Notes: generated from the letters alone by a model not told the origin. A stretch of 64,000 nucleotides of DNA from Crateriforma conspicua (GCF_007752935.1 NZ_CP036319.1:4940501-5004500), one strand, 5' to 3'; positions 6,816-16,293 are shown, counted from the stretch's first letter. Numbers and translations: made by a program.

Positions 6816-8201
6816 ATGAAACCTCCGAACATTCGCAAACCAAAATCTGTCGGCCGCGGATTGACAGCAGCGTTAAACGCCCCATGCATTCGCCGCTACG
6901 TCACGTCTAGGTTTCAGCTGGCGATCGTTACCGTGTTGGTGATCTCGGTTTTCGGATCTGGCCACGCGCGAGCCGCCGACAAGATCGAGTTCGTCAACGG
7001 CACCGAGCTGGACGGAAAGATTTTGCAGATTCGCAAAGCCGACAAAGAATTCGACTTTGAGACAGACATCGGTGGCCGCACGATTTCCCGCACCTACCCG
7101 TACGACAAGGTCCACGCGGTCACATTTGGCGGCAAGCGGTTTGTGATCACGCCGAAAACTGCGGCAAGCACCGCATCGTCTTCGGCCAGCAGCGATCCAA
7201 ACCAACTGAACCGTTCGCGTGGCGAAGTCTTACAGATCATCGAACAAGCCGGCCGTCAGCCGCCCAGCTGGCTGGCATCGACGCCGATGAATCATCCTGC
7301 GTCGCTGGACCTTTCATGGCCGCTGAAGCCGGGGGGACCATGGAACGAATCAAAGAATGTGGGTCAGTACATTTGGGGACGAGTGAATCCGAACCCGGGA
7401 CGCTGGCGCAGCGGGATCAAGTTGGTCCATCAATGCATCGACCAACACAAGACAGACCCGAAGTTACTGAAACGTGATTTCGAGAAACTGGGGCAAATGT
7501 ATTTCGAGCTTTTGCAAGATTACCCACGCGCTGCCTATTACATGAAGCTGGCGGGGGCAGCGCCAGACAAGCAACTGGGCGTGCACTTGGCGGAATGCTA
7601 CTGGCGACTGGGCAACAAATCGATGGCCTTGCAAACGCTCGCCGGACGCAGCATTCATTTCGACGCGATCAAATTGCTGGGTGACATGGGGGAGGTCGAT
7701 CGAGCCGTTCGACTGACTGCCGCGTACGCCAACAGCAACTTCTTCAACGAGGCCTTCTTGAACGCTGGTGATGCCCTGCGAAACGCGGGTCGATACGACG
7801 AGGCAATTCAATACTACCAACGCATTTTGGATTTGGATCGCGCGCGAAATGCCGAATACAAGAAGCGTTATCACGGCCGCGCCCGCGACGCGATCCAGGC
7901 GATTCGGCTGTTCGACAAAGTCGATGTGACGAAGATTTCCGACGGCACCTACCAGGCAACCGCCACGGCCTACGCTGGCCCTCTGACCGTGGATGTCATC
8001 GTTGCCGACGCAAAAATCGAATCCGTGCAAGTCGTCAAACACAAAGACAAGCAATTCTATGCCGCACTGACCGACACACCGCGTCAAATCATCGAAAAGC
8101 AGACGGTCAAAGACATCGACGGGACCAGCGGTGCGACCATCACATCCCAGGCCATCATCACCGCCACCGCAATGGCACTGGGCAAAGGGTCCAATCAATG
8201 A
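6816..8201 (+). CDS. Secreted TPR protein with C-terminal FMN-binding domain
   Basis: A 461-residue protein. A hydrophobic export segment (FQLAIVTVLVISVFGSGHARA, about residues 33-53) follows a basic N-terminus. Residues about 215-365 hold TPR-like helical repeats (for example NAGDALRNAGRYDEAIQYYQRIL). The C-terminal 90 residues form an FMN-binding domain of the RnfG/NosR type, ending in DGTSGATITSQAI, where Thr441 of SGAT is the residue that ApbE-type transferases attach to FMN. This points to a periplasmic flavin electron carrier, fitting the membrane polyferredoxin two genes downstream. The stop overlaps the next ATG as ATGA. No clear ribosome binding site precedes the chosen start. Confidence 0.82.
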   Translation: MKPPNIRKPKSVGRGLTAALNAPCIRRYVTSRFQLAIVTVLVISVFGSGHARAADKIEFVNGTELDGKILQIRKADKEFDFETDIGGRTISRTYPYDKVHAVTFGGKRFVITPKTAASTASSSASSDPNQLNRSRGEVLQIIEQAGRQPPSWLASTPMNHPASLDLSWPLKPGGPWNESKNVGQYIWGRVNPNPGRWRSGIKLVHQCIDQHKTDPKLLKRDFEKLGQMYFELLQDYPRAAYYMKLAGAAPDKQLGVHLAECYWRLGNKSMALQTLAGRSIHFDAIKLLGDMGEVDRAVRLTAAYANSNFFNEAFLNAGDALRNAGRYDEAIQYYQRILDLDRARNAEYKKRYHGRARDAIQAIRLFDKVDVTKISDGTYQATATAYAGPLTVDVIVADAKIESVQVVKHKDKQFYAALTDTPRQIIEKQTVKDIDGTSGATITSQAIITATAMALGKGSNQ

Positions 8202-9271
8202 TTGTCGCGTCGCGTATCGCCCTGGCTGTCCTTGCTTCCGTATCCTTTTATCAATCGCTGTATGCCGGCGACCCGGTGGACGGAAGCTGGAACGACGGAC
8301 GGTTTCATTGGCACGTCGGCAAGCCCATCTTAAGTGTTGACCAGGATCGCCTACCGGACTTGCCGGATCATCGATGGGTGGCCGTCAAAGACCCCAGCGT
8401 GGTTCGTCACGACGGACACTGGCATTTGTTTTGTACGCTTCGCAACGACAAGAAGGGCGACGGCCGGATACGCATCGGCTATCTGAAATTTTCCCAGTGG
8501 GAACAGGCCAAGTCGTCCGAATGGTCCGTCCTGGATTTGACATTGGACTACCACGGCGCGCCGCAAATCTTCTATTTCCGCCCCGACCAAAAGTGGTATC
8601 TGATTTACCAGGCGGCGGATGAATCGCGCAACCTTCGCTACGGCCCCTGCTATTCGGTCAACGATGACATCAACAACCCGGCCGACTGGAGTCGTCCCGA
8701 GTCTTTGTACGTGGTCCCGGAGGGCGAGCAGGCCGGGTTGGATTTTTGGGTCATTTGCGACAACGATCATGCCTATCTGTTTTTCACTTCGCTGAACGGA
8801 AAATTGTGGCGATCACGAACCCGCTTGGATCAATTCCCCGACCGCGGGTGGTCCGAACCGGTGATCGCATTACAGGCCGACATCTATGAGGCCAGCCACA
8901 CGTATCACATCAAGGGTTTGGAAAAGTACGTGACCTTGGTCGAAGCTCAAGATGGAAAACGTCGCTACTTCAAGACGTTCATCGCCGACACACTGGACGG
9001 AACATGGCGGCCCTTGGCGGCTAGTCGCCAAAAGCCGTTCGTCGCCCCGAAGAACGTCATCAACCAATCGACATCTTGGGCGACGTCCTACAGCCATGGT
9101 GAATTCATTCGCGACGGCATCGACCAGCGACTGAGCATCTCGGATGACCGTTTGACGTTGCTGTTCCAGGGGGCTTCGGACACCGAATACCAGCGTGGTT
9201 CCTATGGCGACATTCCCTGGCGATTGGGATTACTGCGTCTGGCTGACGAACCATACGATGCACCGGAGTAA
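8198..9271 (+). CDS. Secreted GH62-like alpha-L-arabinofuranosidase
   Basis: A 357-residue protein with a signal peptide (MIVASRIALAVLASVSFYQS, cleavage near LYAG). The mature part follows the five-bladed propeller layout of glycoside hydrolase family 62: WVAVKDPSVVRHDGHWHLFCT near residues 60-80 contains the conserved KDPS acid, then GAPQIFYFRPDQKWYLIYQ and FEASH-like ADIYEASHTY further on. Such enzymes remove arabinose side chains from xylan. It starts inside the ATGA overlap with the FMN-binding gene, so it is translated from the same message, which is surprising given the redox neighbours. It could also belong to a related GH43-type clan member. Confidence 0.75.
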   Translation: MIVASRIALAVLASVSFYQSLYAGDPVDGSWNDGRFHWHVGKPILSVDQDRLPDLPDHRWVAVKDPSVVRHDGHWHLFCTLRNDKKGDGRIRIGYLKFSQWEQAKSSEWSVLDLTLDYHGAPQIFYFRPDQKWYLIYQAADESRNLRYGPCYSVNDDINNPADWSRPESLYVVPEGEQAGLDFWVICDNDHAYLFFTSLNGKLWRSRTRLDQFPDRGWSEPVIALQADIYEASHTYHIKGLEKYVTLVEAQDGKRRYFKTFIADTLDGTWRPLAASRQKPFVAPKNVINQSTSWATSYSHGEFIRDGIDQRLSISDDRLTLLFQGASDTEYQRGSYGDIPWRLGLLRLADEPYDAPE

Positions 9272-9352
9272 CGCCGAACGGCCGACGGACGGATCGGGTG
9301 CCTGATCACCGGCACAGCGCGCACACGAAACGAACCTCGACGACGATTCATC

Positions 9353-11932
9353 ATGACGGCTGGAAAAAAACGATTACTGGCCTTGGGGATCGCCATGGTT
9401 TGCACGGCGGCTTTGGCGGCCGGGGCCGGCCAATGGCATTGGACGTTCGGAACCCTTCGGCTGGATCCGATGGTCTTGGCTGCGTCGATCGTTGGGTTGG
9501 CCGCCAGCGCCTTGATATTGCTGTCCAGCTTTCGCAGTGACGACGGGTCCAAGGTGTTGATCCGTTTGGACTGGTTTTTGCCGATGCTGAGGCGGCCCAA
9601 GGCGGGCAAGGCGGTGTCGCCGTCTATCCTGGGCCGAACGATGCGGCGGGTGATGCCATCGACGTTGCAATCCGACTGGTCCACCAAACGCCGCGGCCCG
9701 GTTCGTCGCTGGCTTCGCCGACTGGGCCCCAGTTGGACGGCTGCTCCGGTGCGACGGCTTGTTCAAGGCACCTGCTTGGTCACTTTTTGGATTCTGTTTT
9801 TCTACGTTTGCTGGCCGTATGACGCTCGTCCGGCACTGGTCCAGCCCGCGTCGACCGGGTGGTTGTTGCAAACGGTTGACCAGCAATCGGGTGAAGTTCG
9901 GTTCCAGGGCGACGACTCGACGGACGCTTCCATCGAAGCGGGGGACTACTTTGTCATCGACACGGGCGTGACCGACGATGCAGCCGCGGATCTGGGACAG
10001 TTTCGCATCGACATGAACTCCGACGGGACGATTTCACTGAAGCCCAGCCAAACCAAGGCGGCGGGACAGTGGGACGCCTTTTTCTTTGGTACCGGCCCCT
10101 ATGACTTGTACGCGATGCGGCTGGGACAATGGCCCTCGCACTACGCCGACAATCTGCGAGGCAAGGAAAGATTACCGGCCGAGTTGTTTCTGATCATCGA
10201 TCCGCTGGTCAGCCTTTCGACGGCCGTCGCATCGCGAAGCCTTGTCTGGTCGCTGACTGCGGCGGGCGTGATTTTGATCGTTTGCGTTTTGATCCCGCGT
10301 GGTTTTTGCGGCTACCTGTGTCCATTGGGCACCACGATTGATCTGTTCGACTGGCTGGTGGCCGGGCGAGTTGGCCGCTTCCGCGTTCCCGATGACGGCT
10401 GGTGGGTTCACATCAAGTACTACCTATTGGCTGGAACCATGATCGCGGCGGTCGGCGGCGTGCTGGTCTCTGGCTTTTTTTCAGCGATCCCGGTGGTCAC
10501 TCGGGGCATGCTGTTCTTGCTGGATCCGGTGCAAACAGGCGCAACGCGAGGCTGGCATTTGATCCCGCCGATCAATGCGGGGCATATCGTTTCGCTGTTG
10601 TTGTTTGCAGCGGTGCTGTGCTTGGGTTTTTTGCGTCCCAGGTTTTGGTGCAAGTACGTATGCCCCAGCGGCGCGGTATTTAGCGTGGGCAACCTGCTGA
10701 GGGCGACCGAACGCAAAGTCGAATCCAGCTGCATTCACTGCAACAAGTGTGTGGAAATCTGCCCGTTTGACGCGATCAAACCGGACTTCACGACCCGCGG
10801 GACAGACTGCACGATGTGCCAGTCGTGTGGCGGTGTGTGCCCGACGCATGCGATTAAATTTGTCGAGCGGACCAACCTGGTCCAGCTGAAAACCTTTGAT
10901 GACCCACCGACAGGCGAAAGCTCGCTGGGGCGCCGCGGGTTCCTATCGGCCGTCGGTGGCGGTGCGGCCGCGGTGGTGGGTGGCGTCGGAGCGGTGGCGG
11001 CCACCAAAGCGTTCGGTGCCAAGCTGTCCGATGACGAATCGTTTCGCCCCGTACGACCGCCCGGCAGTGTCCCCGAGCAAGAATTCTTGCAGATGTGCAT
11101 CCGCTGTGGTGAGTGCTTCAAGGCTTGCCCCAACAACGTGCTGCAGCCGGAGGGATTCCAGCAAGGCTTGGAAGGACTGTGGACGCCGATGGTCCAGGCC
11201 GACTGGGCCGGATGCGAATCCAGTTGCAACGCGTGCGGCCAGGTTTGCCCGACGGGTGCGATTCGGGCGCTGCCCATCGAAGAAAAGCGGCACGCGCGGA
11301 TGGGGCTGGCGATTCTGAATGAATCCACCTGTCTGCCGCTGGCGGGCAAGGAGGATTGCGACCTGTGTGTCCAGGAATGTCAGGCAGCCGGGTATCACGC
11401 CATCGAATACACCCAGGTCGGTGTTCAAACCGACGAAAGCGGGATGCCGATCGAAGGGACGGGATTCCTGGCCCCGCTGGTCATCGACGACGCTTGCGTG
11501 GGTTGCGGGCTTTGCCAGACACGTTGCTATGCCATCAACGTCAAGGATCGCGGCGTCCTGGATGAATCGGCCATTGTTGTTGTCGCCGGCGGGGACCGAG
11601 AAGACCGGCTGATGGAAGGCTCCTACCGCGAACTGCACGAACAACGCACCGGCGGGGCCGCCAAGGATCCGACGCCGACCGGCCATGGCACGCGATCGCA
11701 GACGGCCGCCCCGAAGGGTGGCGGCGCGTCTGGCACGGCCCGCAGCGATTCACAGGACCCCTTCGGACTGGGTGGCGATGCCGATCCGTTCGGCCTGGGC
11801 GAATCGGTCGGCAGCGAATCCACCACACCGGACGCCCACCCCGCCAAAAACACTGATGATCTGGATCCTTTCGGAATCGGCATCGAAACGGATGCTGGGC
11901 AAACGCCAAGCGACGACGACAGCCCGTTCTGA
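9353..11932 (+). CDS. Membrane polyferredoxin, NapH/NosR-like fused to a NapG/MauM-like ferredoxin
   Basis: An 859-residue protein. The N-terminal half has several membrane segments (about 8-25, 40-58, 140-155, 295-315, 360-385, 415-430) and the paired CPLG (near 322) and CPSG (near 437) boxes of the NapH/NosR/CcoG fold, then two 4Fe-4S motifs CIHCNKC and CTMCQSC (about 460-495). A twin-arginine-like segment LGRRGFLSAVGGG (about 525) follows, then further cysteine clusters CIRCGEC (582), CESSCNACGQVC (620), CDLCVQEC (669) and CVGCGLCQTRC (715), as in NapG/MauM. The tail has repeated DPFG motifs. It should pass electrons across the membrane, probably to the FMN-binding protein of the same operon. 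Confidence 0.85.
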   Translation: MTAGKKRLLALGIAMVCTAALAAGAGQWHWTFGTLRLDPMVLAASIVGLAASALILLSSFRSDDGSKVLIRLDWFLPMLRRPKAGKAVSPSILGRTMRRVMPSTLQSDWSTKRRGPVRRWLRRLGPSWTAAPVRRLVQGTCLVTFWILFFYVCWPYDARPALVQPASTGWLLQTVDQQSGEVRFQGDDSTDASIEAGDYFVIDTGVTDDAAADLGQFRIDMNSDGTISLKPSQTKAAGQWDAFFFGTGPYDLYAMRLGQWPSHYADNLRGKERLPAELFLIIDPLVSLSTAVASRSLVWSLTAAGVILIVCVLIPRGFCGYLCPLGTTIDLFDWLVAGRVGRFRVPDDGWWVHIKYYLLAGTMIAAVGGVLVSGFFSAIPVVTRGMLFLLDPVQTGATRGWHLIPPINAGHIVSLLLFAAVLCLGFLRPRFWCKYVCPSGAVFSVGNLLRATERKVESSCIHCNKCVEICPFDAIKPDFTTRGTDCTMCQSCGGVCPTHAIKFVERTNLVQLKTFDDPPTGESSLGRRGFLSAVGGGAAAVVGGVGAVAATKAFGAKLSDDESFRPVRPPGSVPEQEFLQMCIRCGECFKACPNNVLQPEGFQQGLEGLWTPMVQADWAGCESSCNACGQVCPTGAIRALPIEEKRHARMGLAILNESTCLPLAGKEDCDLCVQECQAAGYHAIEYTQVGVQTDESGMPIEGTGFLAPLVIDDACVGCGLCQTRCYAINVKDRGVLDESAIVVVAGGDREDRLMEGSYRELHEQRTGGAAKDPTPTGHGTRSQTAAPKGGGASGTARSDSQDPFGLGGDADPFGLGESVGSESTTPDAHPAKNTDDLDPFGIGIETDAGQTPSDDDSPF

Positions 11933-11977
11933 AACATGTCCGATTGCCGACAAGTTCTCGGTGCGGCAACAAAACCT

Positions 11978-12003
11978 GTCAGCGACAAACAAACTGCGCT
12001 GAC
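11978..12003. terminator. Weak hairpin between convergent genes
   Basis: GTCAGCG (11978-11984) and CGCTGAC (11997-12003) form a 7-bp stem with a 12-base loop, between the polyferredoxin stop and the DUF2752 stop. No T-run follows, so a terminator role is only a guess. Confidence 0.25.
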
Positions 12004-12068
12004 CCGATCGCAATGATCCGGTGCCGTGACAGGGATTCGGGCTCGCCCGAGACGTCTTCGTCGAGACC

Positions 12069-12569
12069 TTATGCACCGGCTTCGCTTGCCAGCCGGATTG
12101 CCCAGTCGACCAAGGTTAACACCGCAATTCCGACGGCGGACCATCCCAGCACTCGAATCCATTCCGGCCGGGGCAATCGACCGCGCCAAGCGACCCCGAT
12201 CGCCACACCGCTGAATATCAGCGCAAACACCGCCAGGAAGAACCCTCCCGAATTCACCGCCAGGCTGCTGGCCCACTGGCCATGGGTAAAGTGGCTCCAA
12301 GATGTCGTCATACCGCAGGCCGGACAACGCACGCCCAGCAAGATGCGTGTGGAGCAGGGCGGTAGCCCAAGTTGACGATGGGTTCCCAGGCCTTCGGAAC
12401 TCGGCTGCAACGTGGACGCGATGAGCAACAACACCAAAGGCACGCCGGCGGCGACCGCAGCGACCAATCGCGCCGGGATACTCAACGGAAACGGGCGATC
12501 AACGGTCGCCTGCGCCCCCGGCCGGGGCGGGTGCGACAGACCATCAGGGGTTTGTGGACGGCTTGTCAT
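12069..12569 (-). CDS. DUF2752 membrane protein
   Basis: A 166-residue protein with three predicted membrane segments (about residues 33-52, 107-128 and 138-158). The DUF2752 hallmark CPACGMTTSWSHFTHG (about 82-97) lies between the first two, preceded by STRILLGVRC. The family is widespread in bacteria and its function is unknown; the Cys pair may be redox active. The proline-rich N-terminus is probably cytoplasmic. The gene faces away from rpsJ and converges with the polyferredoxin gene. Confidence 0.85.
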   Translation of the reverse strand: MTSRPQTPDGLSHPPRPGAQATVDRPFPLSIPARLVAAVAAGVPLVLLLIASTLQPSSEGLGTHRQLGLPPCSTRILLGVRCPACGMTTSWSHFTHGQWASSLAVNSGGFFLAVFALIFSGVAIGVAWRGRLPRPEWIRVLGWSAVGIAVLTLVDWAIRLASEAGA

Positions 12570-12621
12570 GCCAAAATCCGGTCGTAATCGGAAAAAGTTC
12601 GTCCGAATTTCATAACAGCTG

Positions 12622-12650
12622 TTGACGTTTTTTTCGCCGGGTCATACCTT
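12622..12650 (+). promoter_or_regulatory. Candidate promoter of the S10-spc operon
   Basis: TTGACG (12622-12627), matching the -35 consensus at five of six positions, is followed after 17 bases by TACCTT (12645-12650), a poor -10 box. It lies about 120 bases before rpsJ, in the 200-bp gap after the divergent DUF2752 gene, where the start of this long operon is expected. Confidence 0.4.
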
Positions 12651-12769
12651 CCTTGCCTTCGCCGAGCGGGATTGTCCCGCAACGCTGCCAGTACGCACGC
12701 CGATATGCTTTCGGCATGGCCGCGGTTCAGCGAAACGCCCTTTGGTATTTCCCTTTTTAGGTTGTCGCT

Positions 12770-13096
12770 GTGTCTGCCGGGACGAACGAAGTTATCCGCA
12801 TCCGAATGGAAGCTTACGATCACTCTGTGCTTGACCAGAGCGCTCTGGAGATCGTGGATACCGTCAAGCGAACGCACAGCGAGGTTCACGGCCCGATTCC
12901 GTTGCCCACGCGAGTGGAACGCTACACGGTTTTGTCGGGTCCGTTTGTGAACAAGAAATCTCGGCAACAATATGAAATCCGGACGCACAAGCGTCTGATC
13001 GACATCGTTCAGGCAACGGCCAAAACGATTGAAGCATTGAACAAGTTAAGTTTGCCGGCCGGCGTGGACATCAAGATCAAGGCGTCCGCTCGTTAG
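12770..13096 (+). CDS. rpsJ: 30S ribosomal protein S10
   Basis: A 108-residue protein with the S10 core [35 protein letters not shown] and [16 protein letters not shown], of near-normal family length. S10 binds 16S rRNA in the 30S head and also serves as the NusE antitermination factor. It is the first gene of the S10-spc cluster. The start is GTG at 12770, adding a short MSAGTNE extension; the core begins at VIRIRM. A 213-bp gap, unusually long for this operon, separates it from rplC. Confidence 0.97.
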   Translation: MSAGTNEVIRIRMEAYDHSVLDQSALEIVDTVKRTHSEVHGPIPLPTRVERYTVLSGPFVNKKSRQQYEIRTHKRLIDIVQATAKTIEALNKLSLPAGVDIKIKASAR

Positions 13097-13309
13097 TCAG
13101 TCGGTCGTGGCGAAGCGATCCGATGATCGTCTCGTCGTTTTGTGGTTTATTCGCTGGTTTCTGCATGCATGGAAGCCGTGCCGATAACCGCTCGCCAGCC
13201 TTCGCGTTGATTGCGTTGGATGTGGAATAGAGTTCGGTTCGGTCTCGGCGACTTCGGAATCCAATACGAACGTTTGAGGGCCCCGTGATACGGCGGGGTG
13301 CAGGTTGCT

Positions 13310-13996
13310 ATGTCTCCTTCCATACTCGGCCGCAAGGTCGGAATGACGCAGGTTTACCAGGACGACGGGACTGTCGTGCCGGTGACCGTGATCCAGGCGG
13401 GACCCTGTCACGTGCTGCAGGTTCGCAGCGTGGATCGGGACGGCTACGAAGCAGTTCAATTGGGTTTCGAAGACAAGCCCCGTCGCTTGGCCAACCGCAG
13501 CGAACGCGGTCATGTTGCCAAGCTGGACAGCAAGCGTTCGAAGAAACGCTCGGCAGGCGGCGTTGAATTGCCCGCCAAGGCAGATTGTGAGCCCAAGCGT
13601 TTCGTCCGTGAGTTCCGCGGTGCGACGGATTTGGAAATCGGTGCGGAAGTCACCGTCGGCCAATTTGCCGAAGTCCAAAAGGTGGACATCACCGGCACCA
13701 GCAAGGGCCGTGGTTATGCCGGTGTCATGAAACGACACAACTTTAGCGGTCAGCGTGCATCACACGGTGTGAAGAAAGTCCACCGTCACGCCGGGGGTAC
13801 CGGCTGTAGTGCATCGCCCAGTCGCGTCTTCAAAGGTCGTCGCATGTCCGGGCAATACGGAAATGCCCGCAGCACCGTGCGAAACCTGGACGTCGTTCGC
13901 GTGGACCCGGAGAACAACTTGCTGCTGGTACGCGGCGCGGTTCCCGGCCCCAATGGCGGCTTCGTCTCCGTCCGTCAAACCAACAAGTTGGGGTAA
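13310..13996 (+). CDS. rplC: 50S ribosomal protein L3
   Basis: A 228-residue protein beginning MSPSILGRKVGMTQVY, the usual L3 opening. The conserved tract GTSKGRGYAGVMKRHNFSG and the loop RASHGVKKVHRHAGG lie near residues 125-160. L3 helps shape the peptidyl transferase centre. The frame is open from a GTG at 13298, but ATG at 13310 matches the family start and follows a GCAGG-type ribosome binding site. Confidence 0.97.
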   Translation: MSPSILGRKVGMTQVYQDDGTVVPVTVIQAGPCHVLQVRSVDRDGYEAVQLGFEDKPRRLANRSERGHVAKLDSKRSKKRSAGGVELPAKADCEPKRFVREFRGATDLEIGAEVTVGQFAEVQKVDITGTSKGRGYAGVMKRHNFSGQRASHGVKKVHRHAGGTGCSASPSRVFKGRRMSGQYGNARSTVRNLDVVRVDPENNLLLVRGAVPGPNGGFVSVRQTNKLG

Positions 13997-14001
13997 GCGT
14001 T

Positions 14002-14655
14002 ATGGCAACACTGCCCGTTTATGATGCCGCCGGCAGCGAAGTCGGCAGCTATGACATCGATACCGAACAGATCGCCGACCGCATCAGCAAGCAATTGCTG
14101 CACGACGTCGTGGTGATGTACCAAGCCAACCAGCGTCAAGGCAGTCGTGCCGCGAAGACTCGTGGCATGGTCGCCGGCAGCAAGAAAAAGCTGTATCGCC
14201 AAAAGGGCACCGGTAACGCCCGGGCCGGCGGAAAACGCACCAACGTTCGCCGTGGTGGTGGCGTGGCTCGCACGATCGCCCCTCGCGATTACAGCTACCG
14301 GTTGCCCAAGAAGGCGATCAAGTTGGCGACGCGAATGGCCATCCGCAGCAAAATCGACGACGGCGAAGTCGTGGTGGTCGACGACTTGAAGTTCGAAGAA
14401 CCCAAGACTTCGCAAATGGCCGGCACCCTGAAGGCATTGGGCCTGGGTGGTGTGTCGACATTGGTCGCCACCAGCGATCAGGACAGCATGGTCTACAAGA
14501 GTGGCCGCAACATCACCGGTGTCTCGGTCGCCCAAGTGCGTGACCTGAACGCCCTGTCGGTGCTTCGCCCCAAGCGGATGCTGATCACCAAAGCGGCCTT
14601 GGACAAAATCAAAGACGGCAGCTTCGCGGCCAACGCCGAAGGGAGTGATGAGTGA
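14002..14655 (+). CDS. rplD: 50S ribosomal protein L4
   Basis: A 217-residue protein with the L4 signature QRQGSRAAKTRGMVAGSKKK and GTGNARAGGKRTNVRRGGG (about residues 46-90), the loop that reaches into the exit tunnel. The C-terminal Rossmann-like part follows the family. It begins five bases after rplC and its TGA overlaps the ATG of rplW by one base, so L4 and L23 are coupled in translation. In enterobacteria L4 represses this operon; that control has not been shown here. Confidence 0.97.
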   Translation: MATLPVYDAAGSEVGSYDIDTEQIADRISKQLLHDVVVMYQANQRQGSRAAKTRGMVAGSKKKLYRQKGTGNARAGGKRTNVRRGGGVARTIAPRDYSYRLPKKAIKLATRMAIRSKIDDGEVVVVDDLKFEEPKTSQMAGTLKALGLGGVSTLVATSDQDSMVYKSGRNITGVSVAQVRDLNALSVLRPKRMLITKAALDKIKDGSFAANAEGSDE

Positions 14656-14978
14656 TGAGCAAGATCAATCCCCCGGAACCCACCCATCGCGGCGTTGAAC
14701 TGGAACCCCACCAGATCTTGCTGCGTCCCTTGGTGACCGAAAAAGGTGTCCACCGCGCGACTCGAAACAACCAATACGCGTTCCAAGTCCACCGCGATGC
14801 CAACAAGATTGACATCCGCCGTGCGGTCGAATCGCTGTTTGATGTCAAAGTCGCCAAGGTGCGTACCCAGACTCGCAAAGGCAAAACGCGGCGTTTCAAG
14901 TTTCGATACGGTCGTACCAGCGACTGGAAGAAGGCGATCATCCAACTGCACCCGGATCATCGAATCGACTTCTTCTAA
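14655..14978 (+). CDS. rplW: 50S ribosomal protein L23
   Basis: A 107-residue protein with the L23 pattern LRPLVTEKG (residues about 26-34), NQYAFQVHRDANKIDIRRAVE and the lysine/arginine-rich loop QTRKGKTRRFKFRYGR. It sits at the exit-tunnel rim where SRP and trigger factor dock. The ATG at 14655 overlaps the last base of rplD; an adjacent GTG three bases earlier is also in frame. The N-terminus is about 15 residues longer than in E. coli. Confidence 0.96.
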   Translation: MSKINPPEPTHRGVELEPHQILLRPLVTEKGVHRATRNNQYAFQVHRDANKIDIRRAVESLFDVKVAKVRTQTRKGKTRRFKFRYGRTSDWKKAIIQLHPDHRIDFF

Positions 14979-15104
14979 AGTGCGTCGCCGGTCGCTTTGG
15001 GTTCGCGGTCGTTCGTAAGAACGAATCTGATTGCGACGCAATTCACCGAGGCGAACGTCCGACACGCCCCATCAAATACCCTTTCCATCTGAATCAGACC
15101 TGTC

Positions 15105-15962
15105 ATGGGCATTCGAGTATACAAGCCGACCAGCGCCGGACGACGCAACGCGTCGGTCAGCGACTTTGCGGATTTGACGCCCGGCGCCAAGCCGGAACGG
15201 TCGTTGCTGCGTCCGCTGCGAAAAACCGGCGGTCGTAACAACCAGGGCAAGATCACCGCCCGGCACCGTGGTGGCGGTCACAAGCGAAAGTATCGCGTGA
15301 TCGATTTCCGTCGCGTCAAGGATGGTGTGCCTGCGGTCGTCGATTCGATCCAGTACGACCCGAACCGCTCGGCTCGCATCGCACTGCTGAAATACACCGA
15401 CGGTGAAAAAGCATACATCGTCGCACCTGCCGGACTGAAAGCAGGTGACAAGGTCGAAAGCGGTCCCGATGCGGCACCAAACGTCGGCAACTGCTTGCCG
15501 CTGAAAAACATCCCGTTGGGTACGTCGATCTGCTGCATTGAAATGCGGTTGGGCGGCGGAGCAACGCTTTGTCGTTCGGCCGGAACGCAGGCGACTTTGA
15601 TGGCTCGTGAAGCCGACTGGGCGCAGTTGTTGTTGCCCAGTGGCGAAGTCCGCCGTGTCCCCAGCGGATGCCGGGCAACGATCGGTCAAGTCGGCAACAG
15701 CGATCACATGAACGTGCGCCTGGGTAAAGCCGGACGTGCCCGCTGGTTGGGCCGTCGTCCGCACACTCGCGGTACCGCGATGAACCCGATCGATCACCCG
15801 CACGGTGGTGGTGAAGGTCGTACCAAGGGCGGTCGTCACCCGGTCAGCCCGCAGGGCAAGAGTGCCAAGGGTGGTTCGACACGCCAGAAGCGTAAACCAA
15901 GCAACAGCAGCATCGTTCGTCGTCGCAAGAGCCGGCGTTACGGTCAATTGAAGTTGAAGTAA
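15105..15962 (+). CDS. rplB: 50S ribosomal protein L2
   Basis: A 285-residue protein of normal length with the L2 landmarks [19 protein letters not shown] near residues 45-63, [19 protein letters not shown] near 226-244 (containing the histidine tied to peptidyl transferase activity) and the basic C-terminus. L2 bridges the subunits and is needed for 23S rRNA assembly. It starts with ATG at 15105 after a 126-bp spacer. Confidence 0.98.
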   Translation: MGIRVYKPTSAGRRNASVSDFADLTPGAKPERSLLRPLRKTGGRNNQGKITARHRGGGHKRKYRVIDFRRVKDGVPAVVDSIQYDPNRSARIALLKYTDGEKAYIVAPAGLKAGDKVESGPDAAPNVGNCLPLKNIPLGTSICCIEMRLGGGATLCRSAGTQATLMAREADWAQLLLPSGEVRRVPSGCRATIGQVGNSDHMNVRLGKAGRARWLGRRPHTRGTAMNPIDHPHGGGEGRTKGGRHPVSPQGKSAKGGSTRQKRKPSNSSIVRRRKSRRYGQLKLK

Positions 15963-16011
15963 ACACAAAATCGCCCCGATCCCGCGTCTAGCGTAGACGG
16001 AAACACCAAAC

Positions 16012-16284
16012 ATGAGTCGCAGTCAAAAGAAAGGGCCTTACGTCGACCCGAAGCTGTTTTTCAAAGTGCAAAAACAGTCGGAAACGGGGAAGGCGGAACC
16101 CATCAAGACTTGGGCACGTGCCTGCACGATTGTCCCCGAGTTCGTCAACGTGACCTTCATGGTTCACGACGGGCGCAAGCACGTCAAAGTGTTGGTCACC
16201 GAAGACATGGTGGGCCACAAGTTGGGCGAATTCGCTCCCACGCGGACGTTCAAGGGTCACGGCGGCAAGGGCGGCAAGCGATAG
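16012..16284 (+). CDS. rpsS: 30S ribosomal protein S19
   Basis: A 90-residue protein starting [16 protein letters not shown], with the S19 motifs [22 protein letters not shown] and [19 protein letters not shown]. It binds 16S rRNA with S13 in the 30S head. Length and both termini agree with the family. rplV follows after nine bases. Confidence 0.98.
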   Translation: MSRSQKKGPYVDPKLFFKVQKQSETGKAEPIKTWARACTIVPEFVNVTFMVHDGRKHVKVLVTEDMVGHKLGEFAPTRTFKGHGGKGGKR

Positions 16285-16293
16285 GAAAATCCC

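Noticed and set aside
15072-16013. A 313-codon minus-strand frame opposite rplB
   Set aside because: It is a shadow of L2 codons; no start signal or family pattern.
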